A stretch of 64,000 nucleotides of DNA, taken from assembly GCF_017301635.1 (NCBI RefSeq), contig NZ_CP071091.1:3360001-3424000 (forward strand), in the 5' to 3' direction. The position numbers and the translations under genes are program-made. Shown here piece after piece: positions 1 through 8,438 of this stretch. The stretch is from Myxococcus landrumus. Lineage in GTDB: Bacteria; Myxococcota; Myxococcia; Myxococcales; Myxococcaceae. Position 1 is the stretch's first letter. Each line of letters begins with the position of its first letter. A model generated the notes under the pieces. That model made no database searches. It saw only the letters and a program-made list of their open reading frames with translations, and had not been told where the DNA came from.

Positions 1-1152
1 GGCAAGCAGCCCTTCGGCGGGCACATCCTCAGCCACGACTTCGTCGAGGCGGCGCTGATGCGGCGCGCGGGCTACACGGTGTGGCTGGTGCCGGAGCTGG
101 GCGGCAGCTACGAGCAGCCCCCGCCCAACCTCCTCGCCTACGCACAGCGCGACAGGCGCTGGTGCCAGGGCAACCTCCAGCACCTGAGCCTGGTCATGGC
201 GGGCGGCCTGCATCCGCTCAGCCGCGCCCACTTCCTGATGGGCGTCATGTCGTACGTCGCCTCTCCGCTGTGGCTCCTGTTCCTGCTCTCCGGCCTGGCG
301 GCGGCGCTGCATGACCGCTTCCTCCTGGACCCGCACACGCTGGAGACGCCGCACCTCGCCTTCGACGCACCCGCCGCGCTGCGGCTGTTCGGCGTGTCCA
401 TGGCCATGCTGTTCGCGCCCAAGGTGCTGGGCCTGACGCTGGCCCTGTTCCGCTCGGGCGAGTCGGCGCGGATGGGCGGCCGGGTGAAGCTGGTGCTGAG
501 CGTGCTCGTGGAGAGCGTCCTCGCGTCGCTGCTCGCGCCGGTGATGATGTTGTTCCAGTCGCACTTCGTCTTCGGGACGCTCCTGGGCTACCGGGTGAAC
601 TGGTCCAGCCAGCAGCGCGAGGACGCGGACCTGCCGTGGTCCGAGGCGGCGCGACGTCACGCGGCGCACGTCGCGGTGGGCGTGGGCGTCATCGCCGTCG
701 CGGCCCTGGTGTCCCCGTCCCTGGTGGCGTGGCTGATGCCCGTCGCCGTGGGACTGCTCCTGTCGATTCCCCTCACGGTGCTCACCGCGCGCGCCTCGCT
801 GGGGACGTGGGCCGCGCGCCGGGGCCTGTTCCTCCTGCCCGAGGAGACGGAGCCCCCCGAGGTGCTCGAGCGCGCGCAGACGCTCTGCGAGGAGCACGCG
901 GTGGAGTCGGTGGACGACGCCGTGGAGCGGGTGCTCTCCGACACGAAGACGCACGCGCTGCACCTGGCCCTGCTGGAGTCCCAGCCGGAGCTCCTCCGGG
1001 ACTCGGTGCCCGCGGCCCTCGAGTCCGCGCGCCGCAAGCTGCTGGGCGGCGTGACGGAGCCCCTCTCCGCGCAGGAGAAGGTGGCGGCCCTGCTGGACAT
1101 CGACACGTTGAGCGAGGCGCGGGAGCAGCGCCTGACGCGCACCATGTCCTGA
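1..1152 (+). CDS. opgH: Glucans biosynthesis glucosyltransferase OpgH (C-terminal part)
   Basis: The reading frame is open from base 1, so the gene begins before the window; about 383 residues remain. The family is an inner-membrane GT2 enzyme that polymerises UDP-glucose into the backbone of osmoregulated periplasmic glucans. Visible signatures are the acceptor-side stretch SHDFVEAALMRRAGY, then GGSYEQPPPNL and the QRDRRWCQGNLQH block that carries the processive-GT2 RxxRW-type motif. Several hydrophobic segments follow, as expected of the membrane part, and then a soluble tail. It runs convergently into the next gene with only 3 bp between stop codons. The match to OpgH is close; nothing looks broken. 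Confidence 0.93.
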   Translation, partial: GKQPFGGHILSHDFVEAALMRRAGYTVWLVPELGGSYEQPPPNLLAYAQRDRRWCQGNLQHLSLVMAGGLHPLSRAHFLMGVMSYVASPLWLLFLLSGLAAALHDRFLLDPHTLETPHLAFDAPAALRLFGVSMAMLFAPKVLGLTLALFRSGESARMGGRVKLVLSVLVESVLASLLAPVMMLFQSHFVFGTLLGYRVNWSSQQREDADLPWSEAARRHAAHVAVGVGVIAVAALVSPSLVAWLMPVAVGLLLSIPLTVLTARASLGTWAARRGLFLLPEETEPPEVLERAQTLCEEHAVESVDDAVERVLSDTKTHALHLALLESQPELLRDSVPAALESARRKLLGGVTEPLSAQEKVAALLDIDTLSEAREQRLTRTMS

Positions 1153-1155
1153 CCG

Positions 1156-2157
1156 TCAGGGCGTCGAATCCCTCAGCGCGGACTCGAGCGGGAGGGCTTG
1201 TCCCGCCAGCGCGGCGCGGCGGACCTCACGGTCCTCGAACCGGCGAGACATCAGCGCGCGCGGGTTGAAGCCCGCCGCACGAGCCAGCCGGGTGAGCCGG
1301 GCCTTCAGCAGGCTGCGCGAGACCTTCTCCGTGGACCCCAGGCCCACGACGATGCGGTTGGCCGTCGTCCGCGCATCGAAGGCATGAAGCTGGGGGAAGC
1401 TGGCGCGCCAGGTCTGGAACATCTCCGGGTAGTGCGGATTGGGAGCGCGGTGCACGTTGCACACCACCGCGCCCCCGGGAGCAAGCCTCGCGCGGACGGC
1501 CTGGAGGAACTCCCATGTCGCCAGCGCGCGGGGCGCGCCTCGGGGTCCGAAGGCATCCAGGAGGATGACGTCGTAGGCGGGCCCCGGGGCCTCGATGAAG
1601 CGCCGCCCATCCACCTGGTGCGCGCGCAGCCGCGCGTCCTCGCGGAAGCCCAGATAGCGCCTGGCGACGTCGAGCACCTCCGCGTCGCAGTCCACCGCGT
1701 CGATGTGGGCTTCGGGGAGCGCGGCGTGCAGGAACATGGGGAGCGCGCCCCCGCCCACGCCCACCATCAGGATGCGCCGGGGCTCATTCACGAAGGCCAC
1801 GCCGCCAATCATCCCTTGCGTGTATTCGAGCTCCAGCCACTGCGGGTAGCCGGGCCGCACCACGCTCTGGAAGGCGCTGTCCCGGCCGAACTGCAGATAG
1901 CGCCGGCCCACGCCGTCCTCGCTGACGATGCAGCGATAGGCCCCCGGCTTGCCCATGTACAGCACGGCCCGCGGCTGGGACAGCCACCGGAACACTCGCG
2001 CCAGGAAACGCCGCGAGCGCGCCCGCCGGCCGCCGCTGAGCGCAATGCCCAGCGAGGCGCCCTGACGCGAGAGCACCCGCGCCCAGGGAGCCTCGTGCCA
2101 CCAGGGACGTCCCGCACGAGGGCACGACCTCCAGGAGCCGCTGTCGCCCGCGCTCAC
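1156..2157 (-). CDS. Spermidine synthase-like SAM-binding protein
   Basis: A protein of about 333 residues with the spermidine-synthase Rossmann fold. The glycine motif I is MVGVGGGALPMFLH, followed by the acidic IDAVDCDAEVLDVARRY strand and a YDVILLDAFGPRG motif in the position of the catalytic Asp loop. No N-terminal membrane part is present. The frame stays open far upstream, into the M18 peptidase gene, but that part is low-complexity shadow sequence. I chose the GTG at 2157, five bases past the peptidase stop codon, which suggests translational coupling. It could be a true aminopropyltransferase or another small-molecule transferase of the same fold; substrate is not readable. Last gene of a three-gene minus-strand run. 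Confidence 0.75.
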   Translation of the reverse strand: MSAGDSGSWRSCPRAGRPWWHEAPWARVLSRQGASLGIALSGGRRARSRRFLARVFRWLSQPRAVLYMGKPGAYRCIVSEDGVGRRYLQFGRDSAFQSVVRPGYPQWLELEYTQGMIGGVAFVNEPRRILMVGVGGGALPMFLHAALPEAHIDAVDCDAEVLDVARRYLGFREDARLRAHQVDGRRFIEAPGPAYDVILLDAFGPRGAPRALATWEFLQAVRARLAPGGAVVCNVHRAPNPHYPEMFQTWRASFPQLHAFDARTTANRIVVGLGSTEKVSRSLLKARLTRLARAAGFNPRALMSRRFEDREVRRAALAGQALPLESALRDSTP

Positions 2158-2162
2158 GATGA

Positions 2163-3491
2163 CTAGACGAAGAACCGGCGGAGCACGGCCACCATGGCGG
2201 CCACGTCGGACGCGCAGGCCATCTCGCGGATGGAGTGCATGGACAACATCGGATTGCCCACGTCCACGGTGCGGATGCCGAGCTGCCCCGCGGAGATGGG
2301 GCCGATGGTGCTGCCACAGCCCAGGTCCGTGCGCGTGACGAAGTGCTGCGGCGTCACTCCCGCCGCGCGGCACAGCGTGGCGAAGAAGGCCCACGACTCG
2401 CCATCGGTGGCGTAGGACTGGTTCACGTTCGACTTGATGACGGGCCCCGCGCCCATCTGCGGCTGGTGCTTCGGCTCATGCAGCGACGCGTAGTTGGGAT
2501 GGACCGCGTGCGCCATGTCCGCGCTCACCAGGAAGGACTGGGCCATCGCGCGGTGGAACGCGTCGGGCTTGCCATCCGAGTGCGCCAGGGTGATGCGCTC
2601 CAGCAGGGACCGCAGGAACGGGGACGCGGCCCCCTGCGCGCTGCGGCTGCCCACCTCCTCGTGGTCGAACAGGATGAGGCCGCTGGTGGCCTCGCGCGAG
2701 TCCGGGGCGGACAGCAGCGCGGACAGGCCCGAATGGCAGCTCGCGAGGTTGTCCAGGCGAGACGCGTGGAGGAACTCCGAGCGGGCCCCCGAGCGCGTCG
2801 ACGGCTGCAAGTCATAGAGGCACAAGTCGTAGCCCAGGATGTTCGGGGCCTCCGTCTTCACGCCCCCGCGCGCCAGCTCGTTCACCAGCATGGCCCGCAG
2901 GTCCGCGGCGTCCGCGTTCTCCAGCCCCAGCACGGGCACCATGTGGTCCTGGGGGTTGAGCTTCAGCCCCTCCGTGTTCACCCCTCGGTTGAGGTGGATG
3001 GCCAGGTTGGGCACCCGCAGCAGCGGCTTGCGGAAGTCCACCAGGTGGCCGCGCGGCACGCCGCCCTTGCCACCCTTCCCTCCCTCCATCACCACCACGC
3101 GGCCCGCGAGCGACAAGTCGCGGTCCGTCCAGGTGTGCAGCAGCACGCCGCCGTACACCTCCACGCCGAGCTGCCGGTAGCCGTTGCGCGCGAGCTCCGC
3201 GTGGGGCTTGAGCCTCAGGTTGGGCGAATCCGTGTGGGCACCGACCAGCCGGAAGCCCGCGCGATCCACAGGCGAGGTGCCGAGCTGGAAGGCCGCGATG
3301 CTGGTGTCGCCCCGCGTGACGTAGACGCGCGCGCCCGGCTCCAGAGACCAGGACTCGCGCTCATCCAGGGCGCGGTAGCCGGCCTGCTCCAGGCGGCGCG
3401 CCGTCTCGCGCACCGCGTGGTACGGCGTGGGCGAGGCGTCGATGTACGCGAGCAAGTCATTGGCCAGGGCATCGGTATCGGTCGGGCTCAT
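2163..3491 (-). CDS. M18 family aspartyl aminopeptidase
   Basis: A 442-residue cytosolic zinc aminopeptidase, the usual family length. M18 enzymes form large oligomers that remove N-terminal (often acidic) residues from peptides. Visible signatures: LLAYIDASPTPYHAV at the N-terminus, VGAHTDSPNLRLKP carrying the first metal His and Asp, ILFDHEEVGSRSAQGA with the catalytic and metal Glu residues, DMAHAVHPNY, and a C-terminal RTVDVGNPMLSMHSIREM with the last metal His. It begins 45 bp after the stop of the upstream oxygenase-like gene and is followed within a few bases by the spermidine-synthase-like gene, so the three are probably one transcript. Confidence 0.93.
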   Translation of the reverse strand: MSPTDTDALANDLLAYIDASPTPYHAVRETARRLEQAGYRALDERESWSLEPGARVYVTRGDTSIAAFQLGTSPVDRAGFRLVGAHTDSPNLRLKPHAELARNGYRQLGVEVYGGVLLHTWTDRDLSLAGRVVVMEGGKGGKGGVPRGHLVDFRKPLLRVPNLAIHLNRGVNTEGLKLNPQDHMVPVLGLENADAADLRAMLVNELARGGVKTEAPNILGYDLCLYDLQPSTRSGARSEFLHASRLDNLASCHSGLSALLSAPDSREATSGLILFDHEEVGSRSAQGAASPFLRSLLERITLAHSDGKPDAFHRAMAQSFLVSADMAHAVHPNYASLHEPKHQPQMGAGPVIKSNVNQSYATDGESWAFFATLCRAAGVTPQHFVTRTDLGCGSTIGPISAGQLGIRTVDVGNPMLSMHSIREMACASDVAAMVAVLRRFFV

Positions 3492-3536
3492 GTCGGCCCG
3501 AAGCTAACTCCGACCGGGCGCCGCGCCACGTCCGAA

Positions 3537-4346
3537 TCACGCCCCCCGGGCGGGCAGACGGGCTCCTGACAGTCCCGGGGGCGTCACGGTGGTGGACGGC
3601 TTCGCCTGGGGCGCCGCGTCCAGGAACGTGCCCAGGAGCACCCAGCGACGGGACTCGGCCTCCGCGCCGCGCCGCGCGAGCAGCGGCGTCGTGTAGTGCC
3701 AGAAGGGCAGGCGGTACACGGTGACTCCCCCCACCGTGCTCACGCGCGTCATCTCCGAGAGGTGTCCGTCCTTCTCGTAGACCAGGTACTGGTGGTCCAC
3801 ACCCGGCAGCGTGAGGCTCAGGTGCATGTCCACGTAGCCGTCGCGGGCCTCGGCCTCCTCGGGGTGGTGGTCATTGTGAGGGCCGGAGTAGTCCCCGGGC
3901 CCGTAGCAGAGCACCTGGATGCCCCAGCCCCGGCGCAGCACCCGGCCGCTGACGGCGGCGGCGAACGCGGCGAACGTCTCCGAGCGCAGCATCGCCGTGA
4001 GCCCCACCGCCTCCGCCGCGCGCCAGGAGCGCGAGCGCCGGTTCTCCAGGAGCGCCGTGCGCACCCGCACCGTCTTGGGCAGCAGCTCCATGTAGTTCAT
4101 CGTCATCCCCGAGATGGAGTCATGGGGGATGGGGTCCTCCATCGGCACCACCAGCTCGCGCAGGGCCTTGTCCAGCGCGTCGCGGCAGGCGGCCGCCCGG
4201 TCGGCGTCCACCACGCCCTGGAGCGAGACGAAGCGGCGCGCCGGGTCCAACAAGGCACCGGACACCGTCTTGTCACGCCCCTCGAGGATGCGGCGGCCCT
4301 TGGGGGTGAGGAGGTCTGCGAACTCGGAGGGGAAGAGCTTCTTCAT
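3537..4346 (-). CDS. Putative 2OG-Fe(II) oxygenase-like protein
   Basis: About 269 residues from the ATG at 4346 (MKKLFPSEF). The frame extends a little further upstream without a plausible start. The C-terminal half has a pattern that fits a double-stranded beta-helix oxygenase: a PHNDHH stretch (HxD), beta-rich DMHLSLTLPG, and a distal FWHYTTPL followed by ESRRWVLLGTF that could supply the second metal His and a 2-oxoglutarate-binding Arg. This is inference from motif order, not a clear family match. First gene of the run with the M18 peptidase, and divergent from the orphan gene at 4618. Confidence 0.5.
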   Translation of the reverse strand: MKKLFPSEFADLLTPKGRRILEGRDKTVSGALLDPARRFVSLQGVVDADRAAACRDALDKALRELVVPMEDPIPHDSISGMTMNYMELLPKTVRVRTALLENRRSRSWRAAEAVGLTAMLRSETFAAFAAAVSGRVLRRGWGIQVLCYGPGDYSGPHNDHHPEEAEARDGYVDMHLSLTLPGVDHQYLVYEKDGHLSEMTRVSTVGGVTVYRLPFWHYTTPLLARRGAEAESRRWVLLGTFLDAAPQAKPSTTVTPPGLSGARLPARGA

Positions 4347-4482
4347 GGCGGGTCCAGGGCCACCCGGCTCGACTCGAGCCAAGAGGAGAGGCCCTCGCAT
4401 ACGGCTTCACGCGCCGCTTGTCCTGCGCAAATGCGCGGGCCTCCCTGCTCGCCTGGGCCTCGCGGCGCTCGTGACGGCCATG

Positions 4483-4497
4483 TGACGTCATGCGTCA
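4483..4497. promoter_or_regulatory. Palindromic TGACGTCA element in divergent intergenic region
   Basis: The octamer TGACGTCA is a perfect palindrome and is followed directly by TGCGTCA, a second half-site. It sits between two divergent genes (starts at 4346 and 4618), where an operator is expected. The surrounding 4490-4560 bases are lower in GC than their neighbours. The binding factor is unknown. Confidence 0.25.
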
Positions 4498-4617
4498 ACA
4501 TGTCTCGGTGAAACATCCTGCTTCAGGGATTGCGGTCATATTTCAGTGAGGGGACAACCTTTCGGGCCCTGCCTCGATAACCATTTGATTCGCCGAATCC
4601 CGGAGACTCCCCCAGGC

Positions 4618-5343
4618 ATGGATTCCATCCGCAACCGTCCTCGCGTCGTCACGCCGAACCCGTCCACGTCCCTCCAGCCGCAAGCGGAAGCGAAGCAGAC
4701 CGCGGCCTCGGCGAAGGCCAACGCGGTGGGTCACACCCAGCTCAGCTCGTTCGAGGCCAAGGTCGGCACTCCGGGACAGGCACAGGCCACGCAGCCGCTG
4801 CCGGGCGCCTGGCGCGGGGGGCCGGACACCGAGGTGGGCAAGGCCGTGCAGGCCGTCTGGGACCGGATGAAGAACATGCCGGGGGCGGATGTCACCATCA
4901 AGGGAGACACCCCGGCGTCGCTCCTGGGCCGCGCCATCCTGGACGGCAAGAAGGTGACGAACGAGCAGATCATCGCGATGTCCAAGGTGACGCTGGAGCA
5001 GCTCGCCACCGACCCGAAGGACGTCGAGAAGGTGCTCAAGAAGGTCCCCAACGCGCGGGAGCTGCCCGTGCACAAGTTCACCGTGGCGATGCTGTCCGCG
5101 GCGACGGGCGTGGACCCGAAGAAGCTGTCCGAGGCCTGCCCCGACCTGGGCCTGACGGGCGCGCCGGGCACGCCCCTGCTCTACGCGGCGAAGGGCGAGG
5201 GCGTGCAGCGCTCCACCGCGCTGCACGACTTCACCGACTACCTGCGGGGCGCGGGCGTCAAGGGCATGAACAAGGCCGTGTGGGGCGTGGAAAGCAAAGT
5301 CCTGTCGGCCCTCGTCTCCGTGGTGGGCGGCGGCCGGTACTGA
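4618..5343 (+). CDS. Hypothetical protein, no recognised family
   Basis: A 241-residue protein starting at ATG 4618, with GGAG 12 bases upstream; the in-frame upstream extension has no ribosome site. The first ~70 residues are polar and low in complexity (Asn/Pro/Gln/Ala-rich). The rest looks helical and folded, with stretches such as LLGRAILDGKKVTNEQIIAMSKV and a DPKDVEKVLKKVPN segment. There is no signal peptide or membrane segment. It resembles small orphan myxobacterial proteins with a disordered head and compact tail. No function can be assigned. A strong terminator follows 27 bp after the stop. Confidence 0.7.
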   Translation: MDSIRNRPRVVTPNPSTSLQPQAEAKQTAASAKANAVGHTQLSSFEAKVGTPGQAQATQPLPGAWRGGPDTEVGKAVQAVWDRMKNMPGADVTIKGDTPASLLGRAILDGKKVTNEQIIAMSKVTLEQLATDPKDVEKVLKKVPNARELPVHKFTVAMLSAATGVDPKKLSEACPDLGLTGAPGTPLLYAAKGEGVQRSTALHDFTDYLRGAGVKGMNKAVWGVESKVLSALVSVVGGGRY

Positions 5344-5369
5344 CACAGTCCCCGATGGGCTGACGTCGT

Positions 5370-5405
5370 GAAGGGCCGTGTTCCCCCAGCGGAACGCGGC
5401 CCTTC
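5370..5405. terminator. Bidirectional hairpin terminator
   Basis: A 15-bp stem (GAAGGGCCGTGTTCC paired with GGAACGCGGCCCTTC, one G-T pair) with a 6-base loop. It lies between two convergent genes ending at 5343 and 5412. There is no clear T-tract, as is common at this GC content. Confidence 0.75.
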
Positions 5406-5411
5406 GTGCAT

Positions 5412-6389
5412 TCAGGCGTCGTCGCGTGGCGCCCCGCCCGAGAGCTTCAGCCGCGCGGACTCCAGCCGCTTCGCCCGAACCTTCCCCGCGACGTCCAGAA
5501 GCCGCCGGTCCCGCTCCCAGCGCTCGCGAGTCGGGGCATCGACCTGGGCCCAGAGCGGCTCGCACTGCGTGACGGTGTGCTTGACGCGTGCGAGCGCGCC
5601 GCCGAGCGCCACATGGGTCGCCGCGGAGGACGGGTCCGCCTGGGCCAGTCCCCGCATCATGACGGCGAGGGCGAGGAGCTCTTCGCGGACGGGGTCCGGC
5701 CAGCCGCAACGCCGGGCCACCTGCAGGAGCCACCCGAGCAGCGCGAGCTGGACATGGCAGTCCTCCACGGTGCGGAAGGGCTTGAGGTAGCGCGTGTAGC
5801 CGTCACCCGGGAGCACCTCGTCCGGGGACACGGCGACATCGTCGAGCCGCAGCTCCGCGTGAGGGACTTCGGGCACGAAGGGCAGCTCGGGGAGCGCCGT
5901 GACGCGGACGCCCCGGCGCTTCGAGTCCAGGCACACCATGCGCAGCCGGTTGCGGCCCTGCGCGTCCTGCCCCTCGGAGGCGACCACGAGCAGCAGCTCC
6001 GCGGAGGTGCCCAGCGTGACGAAGGTCTTCTCTCCGGTGAGCGTCCAGCCCGAGACCGACGACGTCAGGCGCGTCTGGATGGCGGAGGGATGTGCCCCGG
6101 CCGGCTCCGTCGCGCAGAGCGCCGTGGGACTGTCGGCTGGGAGCATGGGGAACAGGAAGCGATGGGCGGCGTGATAGCCCGATGCGAAGGCATACCCGAG
6201 CCGGTCCGCGCCGAAGCCTCCCGCGAGCGCCAGGTCCGCGGGCGTCGGGAACCGGGCCATGAGCGCCAGGTGACGGCGCCACCAGGCCTCGACGGAGTCG
6301 AGCGCGGGGGACTCGGGGGGCTCGGTGAGCAGGAAGGAGAGGAGGTCGTTCACGGAGCCACTGTACGCCGGGCCCGCGGCGTCCCGCAT
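5412..6389 (-). CDS. Acyl-CoA dehydrogenase family protein
   Basis: About 325 residues, somewhat shorter than the usual 380. The order of segments fits an FAD-dependent acyl-CoA dehydrogenase: a helical N-terminus, TALCATEPAGAHPSAI, the middle beta-domain with SGWTLTGEKTFVTLG, a RGVRVTALPELPFVPEVPHAELRLDDVAV strand set, then a helical C-terminus. The usual catalytic Glu region and the long C-terminal helices look reduced, so it may be a diverged member acting on an unusual substrate. A GTG at 6353 is an alternative start. Its promoter is probably in the lower-GC part of the 400-bp gap upstream. Confidence 0.72.
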   Translation of the reverse strand: MRDAAGPAYSGSVNDLLSFLLTEPPESPALDSVEAWWRRHLALMARFPTPADLALAGGFGADRLGYAFASGYHAAHRFLFPMLPADSPTALCATEPAGAHPSAIQTRLTSSVSGWTLTGEKTFVTLGTSAELLLVVASEGQDAQGRNRLRMVCLDSKRRGVRVTALPELPFVPEVPHAELRLDDVAVSPDEVLPGDGYTRYLKPFRTVEDCHVQLALLGWLLQVARRCGWPDPVREELLALAVMMRGLAQADPSSAATHVALGGALARVKHTVTQCEPLWAQVDAPTRERWERDRRLLDVAGKVRAKRLESARLKLSGGAPRDDA

Positions 6390-6790
6390 GGCTCCTGATG
6401 GCCCCTACGTACCGCCCCGTAGACGAGCCCTCCCCAATCACAATCACCCCAAACACGTTGCCAAAATCAACGAACTTCAATGCCTTACATCGAGAACTCC
6501 ACGTCAGGCTCGTCCGCGAAGACCTTGCCGCCCTGTCGCGTCCATATCGTTGCCTGAGTCAACAGCCGTTGCGACATCTCGCGGGGTCCCTGCGGTTGCT
6601 CGCCGTCGCCTGTGGTGTCCCTCTCCCGACAGGGAAGGGCACGCCTGAAGCCGAAGTGGAACAGAGGTCCGTCGCGGAGCCTCCGCTGGCCCCCCTTGGA
6701 CATCCAGCGGCCCCATCGAGACGGGTTGCGTTCTCCGCGAACAGCAACCCGCCTCGGGATGACAACCCATGGGCAGCACACCGTCTGCCT
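6390..6790. other. Intergenic region, 401 bp
   Basis: No convincing gene. The part nearest the acyl-CoA dehydrogenase start (about 6430-6490) is lower in GC and probably holds its promoter. A 98-codon minus-strand frame (6485-6781) begins 10 bases after the soxR stop. Its last third (ending FADEPDVEFSM) looks more protein-like than the rest, but it has no ribosome site and no recognisable family, so I do not call it. Confidence 0.4.
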
Positions 6791-7312
6791 TCAGGTCGTC
6801 TCCACGTCGAGCTTCCGGGCCGGAGTCCGTCCACGGGGCTCCTCGTCGCACCCCTCCTCGCACGCGCCGCCCGTGCCCACCCAGTAGCGCGGCCCCGGGC
6901 CCTGGACCGCCGCGCGATCCTTCGGGTTCACGAACCGGCAGGTCCCCAGGGAAAGACAGCCACAACTGATGCACTGGCTCAATCCCACCTTCAGCCGCTC
7001 CAGCTCGGCGATGCGTGCGTCGATTCGCGCGGTCCACCGCTCCGACAACCGCGCCCAGTCGCGTCCAGACGGGACGTGGTCCGACGGAAGCCGCGCCAGC
7101 TCCCCGGCAATCTCCTCCAGCGTCAGCCCCAGCCGCTGGGCGAACACGATGAAGGCCAGTCGCCGGAGGACCGAGCGCTGGAAGCGCCGATGGTTCGAGC
7201 CCGCGCGCGTCGAGGAGATCAACCCCCGCTCCTCGTAGTAGCGCAGCGCCGAGGCGGGCAGCCCGCTGCGCTTCACAATCATCTGGATGGTGAGCAGGTC
7301 ATCCGGTCGCAT
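6791..7312 (-). CDS. soxR: Redox-sensing MerR-family activator SoxR
   Basis: A 173-residue MerR-type regulator. The N-terminal winged helix reads LLTIQMIVKRSGLPASALRYYEERGL, then a dimerisation helix. The [2Fe-2S] cluster motif is CISCGCLSLGTC (CX2CXCX5C, Cys 114, 117, 119 and 125 from the ATG at 7312). SoxR is activated when this cluster is oxidised by redox-cycling compounds; outside enterics it usually controls a few transport or redox genes directly rather than a soxS. A longer TTG start at 7330 is less likely. The tail after the cluster is longer than in E. coli and ends in a charged RGRTPARKLDVETT. It is divergent from the NmrA-like gene, with a SoxR box between them. Confidence 0.92.
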   Translation of the reverse strand: MRPDDLLTIQMIVKRSGLPASALRYYEERGLISSTRAGSNHRRFQRSVLRRLAFIVFAQRLGLTLEEIAGELARLPSDHVPSGRDWARLSERWTARIDARIAELERLKVGLSQCISCGCLSLGTCRFVNPKDRAAVQGPGPRYWVGTGGACEEGCDEEPRGRTPARKLDVETT

Positions 7313-7337
7313 CGGCCCAGGGTGACGCAACGGCCCC

Positions 7338-7368
7338 TTGACCTCAAGTTCACTTGAAGTTGCAGAGT
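7338..7368 (+). promoter_or_regulatory. SoxR-type promoter and operator
   Basis: TTGACC at 7338-7343 is a -35 element. It overlaps the dyad CCTCAAGTTCACTTGAAG (7342-7359), which differs at only two positions from the E. coli soxS SoxR box. The -10 would fall at 7363-7368 (CAGAGT), giving the 19-bp spacer typical of MerR-family promoters. It reads towards the NmrA-like gene starting at 7420. Confidence 0.8.
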
Positions 7369-7419
7369 GGTGCTCATGGCCGCGCGCAGCGGCGCAACCC
7401 CCATCGAAATGAGCCCCCC

Positions 7420-8250
7420 ATGACCCTCCTCGTCACAGGCGCCACCGGGAACATCGGCCGCAAGGTCATCGCCCACCTGCTCGAGCGCGGACAGCGCGTC
7501 CGAGCCCTCAGCCGCACCCCCTCCAGGTCAGCCCTCCCCCCAGTGGTCGAGGTCTTCGAGGGTGACCTCACCGCCCCCGCCACCCTCGGGCCCGCCCTCC
7601 AGGGCGTCACCGCCGTCTTCCTCATCACCCATGACGGCCCCAGGTACGCCCCGCTCCAGACGGGACAGGCGCTCATCCAGCTCATCCACGAGCACGGCGT
7701 GCGTCGCGTCGTGACGCTCTGGCGAGGCGAGCGCGGCACCATCGAAGCGGCCCTTGAGTCCTCGAGCCAGCTCGAATGGACCCAGCTCGAACCCTCCGAC
7801 TTCATGTCCAACATGCTGCACTGGGCGGAGTCCATCCGGTCCCACCACCGCGTCCAGGAGCCCTACCCGCACAGCCGCTGCGCCCTCATCCACGAGCAGG
7901 ACGTCGCCGAGGTGGCCGCCAGGGTGCTTGTCGAAGATGGCCACCATGGCCGGGTGTACCGGCTCACCGGCTCCGAGGCCCTCACCATTCCCCAACGCGT
8001 CCACATCCTGAAGGAGACCCTGGGCCGGGACATCGCCTACGTGGAGCTGAGCGATGCCCAGGCCCGGGAGCGCTGGAGGGACATGGGCTTCGGCCCGGAC
8101 TTCATCGAGCTGCTCGCCACCTGGCACGACAACCCGCTGGCCTACACACTGACGAACGCCGTGGAGAAGGTCCTCGGGCGTCCGCCCCTGCGCTTCGACA
8201 CCTGGGCCCAAGAACATGTCGCCGCGTTCCGCGCCCCCGCTGCCCTCTGA
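7420..8250 (+). CDS. NAD(P)-binding NmrA-like oxidoreductase
   Basis: A 276-residue atypical short-chain dehydrogenase. The N-terminus has the dinucleotide motif TGATGNIGRKV, then AVFLITHDG, and the C-terminus has LTGSEALTIPQRVHILKETLGRDI, the usual layout of NmrA/azoreductase-type sensors and reductases. There is no Tyr-x3-Lys catalytic pair in the classical position, as in NmrA proteins. I start at ATG 7420, since the upstream extension passes through the operator. The SoxR box immediately upstream indicates induction by redox-active compounds. It could reduce a quinone-like substrate; that is inference. Confidence 0.83.
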   Translation: MTLLVTGATGNIGRKVIAHLLERGQRVRALSRTPSRSALPPVVEVFEGDLTAPATLGPALQGVTAVFLITHDGPRYAPLQTGQALIQLIHEHGVRRVVTLWRGERGTIEAALESSSQLEWTQLEPSDFMSNMLHWAESIRSHHRVQEPYPHSRCALIHEQDVAEVAARVLVEDGHHGRVYRLTGSEALTIPQRVHILKETLGRDIAYVELSDAQARERWRDMGFGPDFIELLATWHDNPLAYTLTNAVEKVLGRPPLRFDTWAQEHVAAFRAPAAL

Positions 8251-8438
8251 GCACGGAGGCGACTCCACGGAGGCCACCCCGGAGAGGCCCCTGCCCTTCC
8301 TCGGGCCGGGCCCCATCCAGGGCGCACTCCTCCGCCGGGAAGGTTCTCCCCGGCCTCAACGAAGACGTGCGCGGCGACGCGAGACGAGCCCCAGGGACAG
8401 GGCTCCCTCGTGGCCGCGCTCGAACCGGGAGCCGGACC

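Noticed and set aside
2158..2394. N-terminal extension of the spermidine-synthase-like protein upstream of 2157
   Set aside because: The extra residues are Arg/His/Gly-rich shadow of the M18 peptidase gene and have no homologous character.
6485..6781. 98-codon minus-strand ORF after soxR
   Set aside because: No ribosome site, no recognised family and poor coding bias in its first two-thirds.
7312..7330. SoxR start at TTG 7330
   Set aside because: The ATG at 7312 gives the usual SoxR N-terminus; the extension would push into the promoter region.
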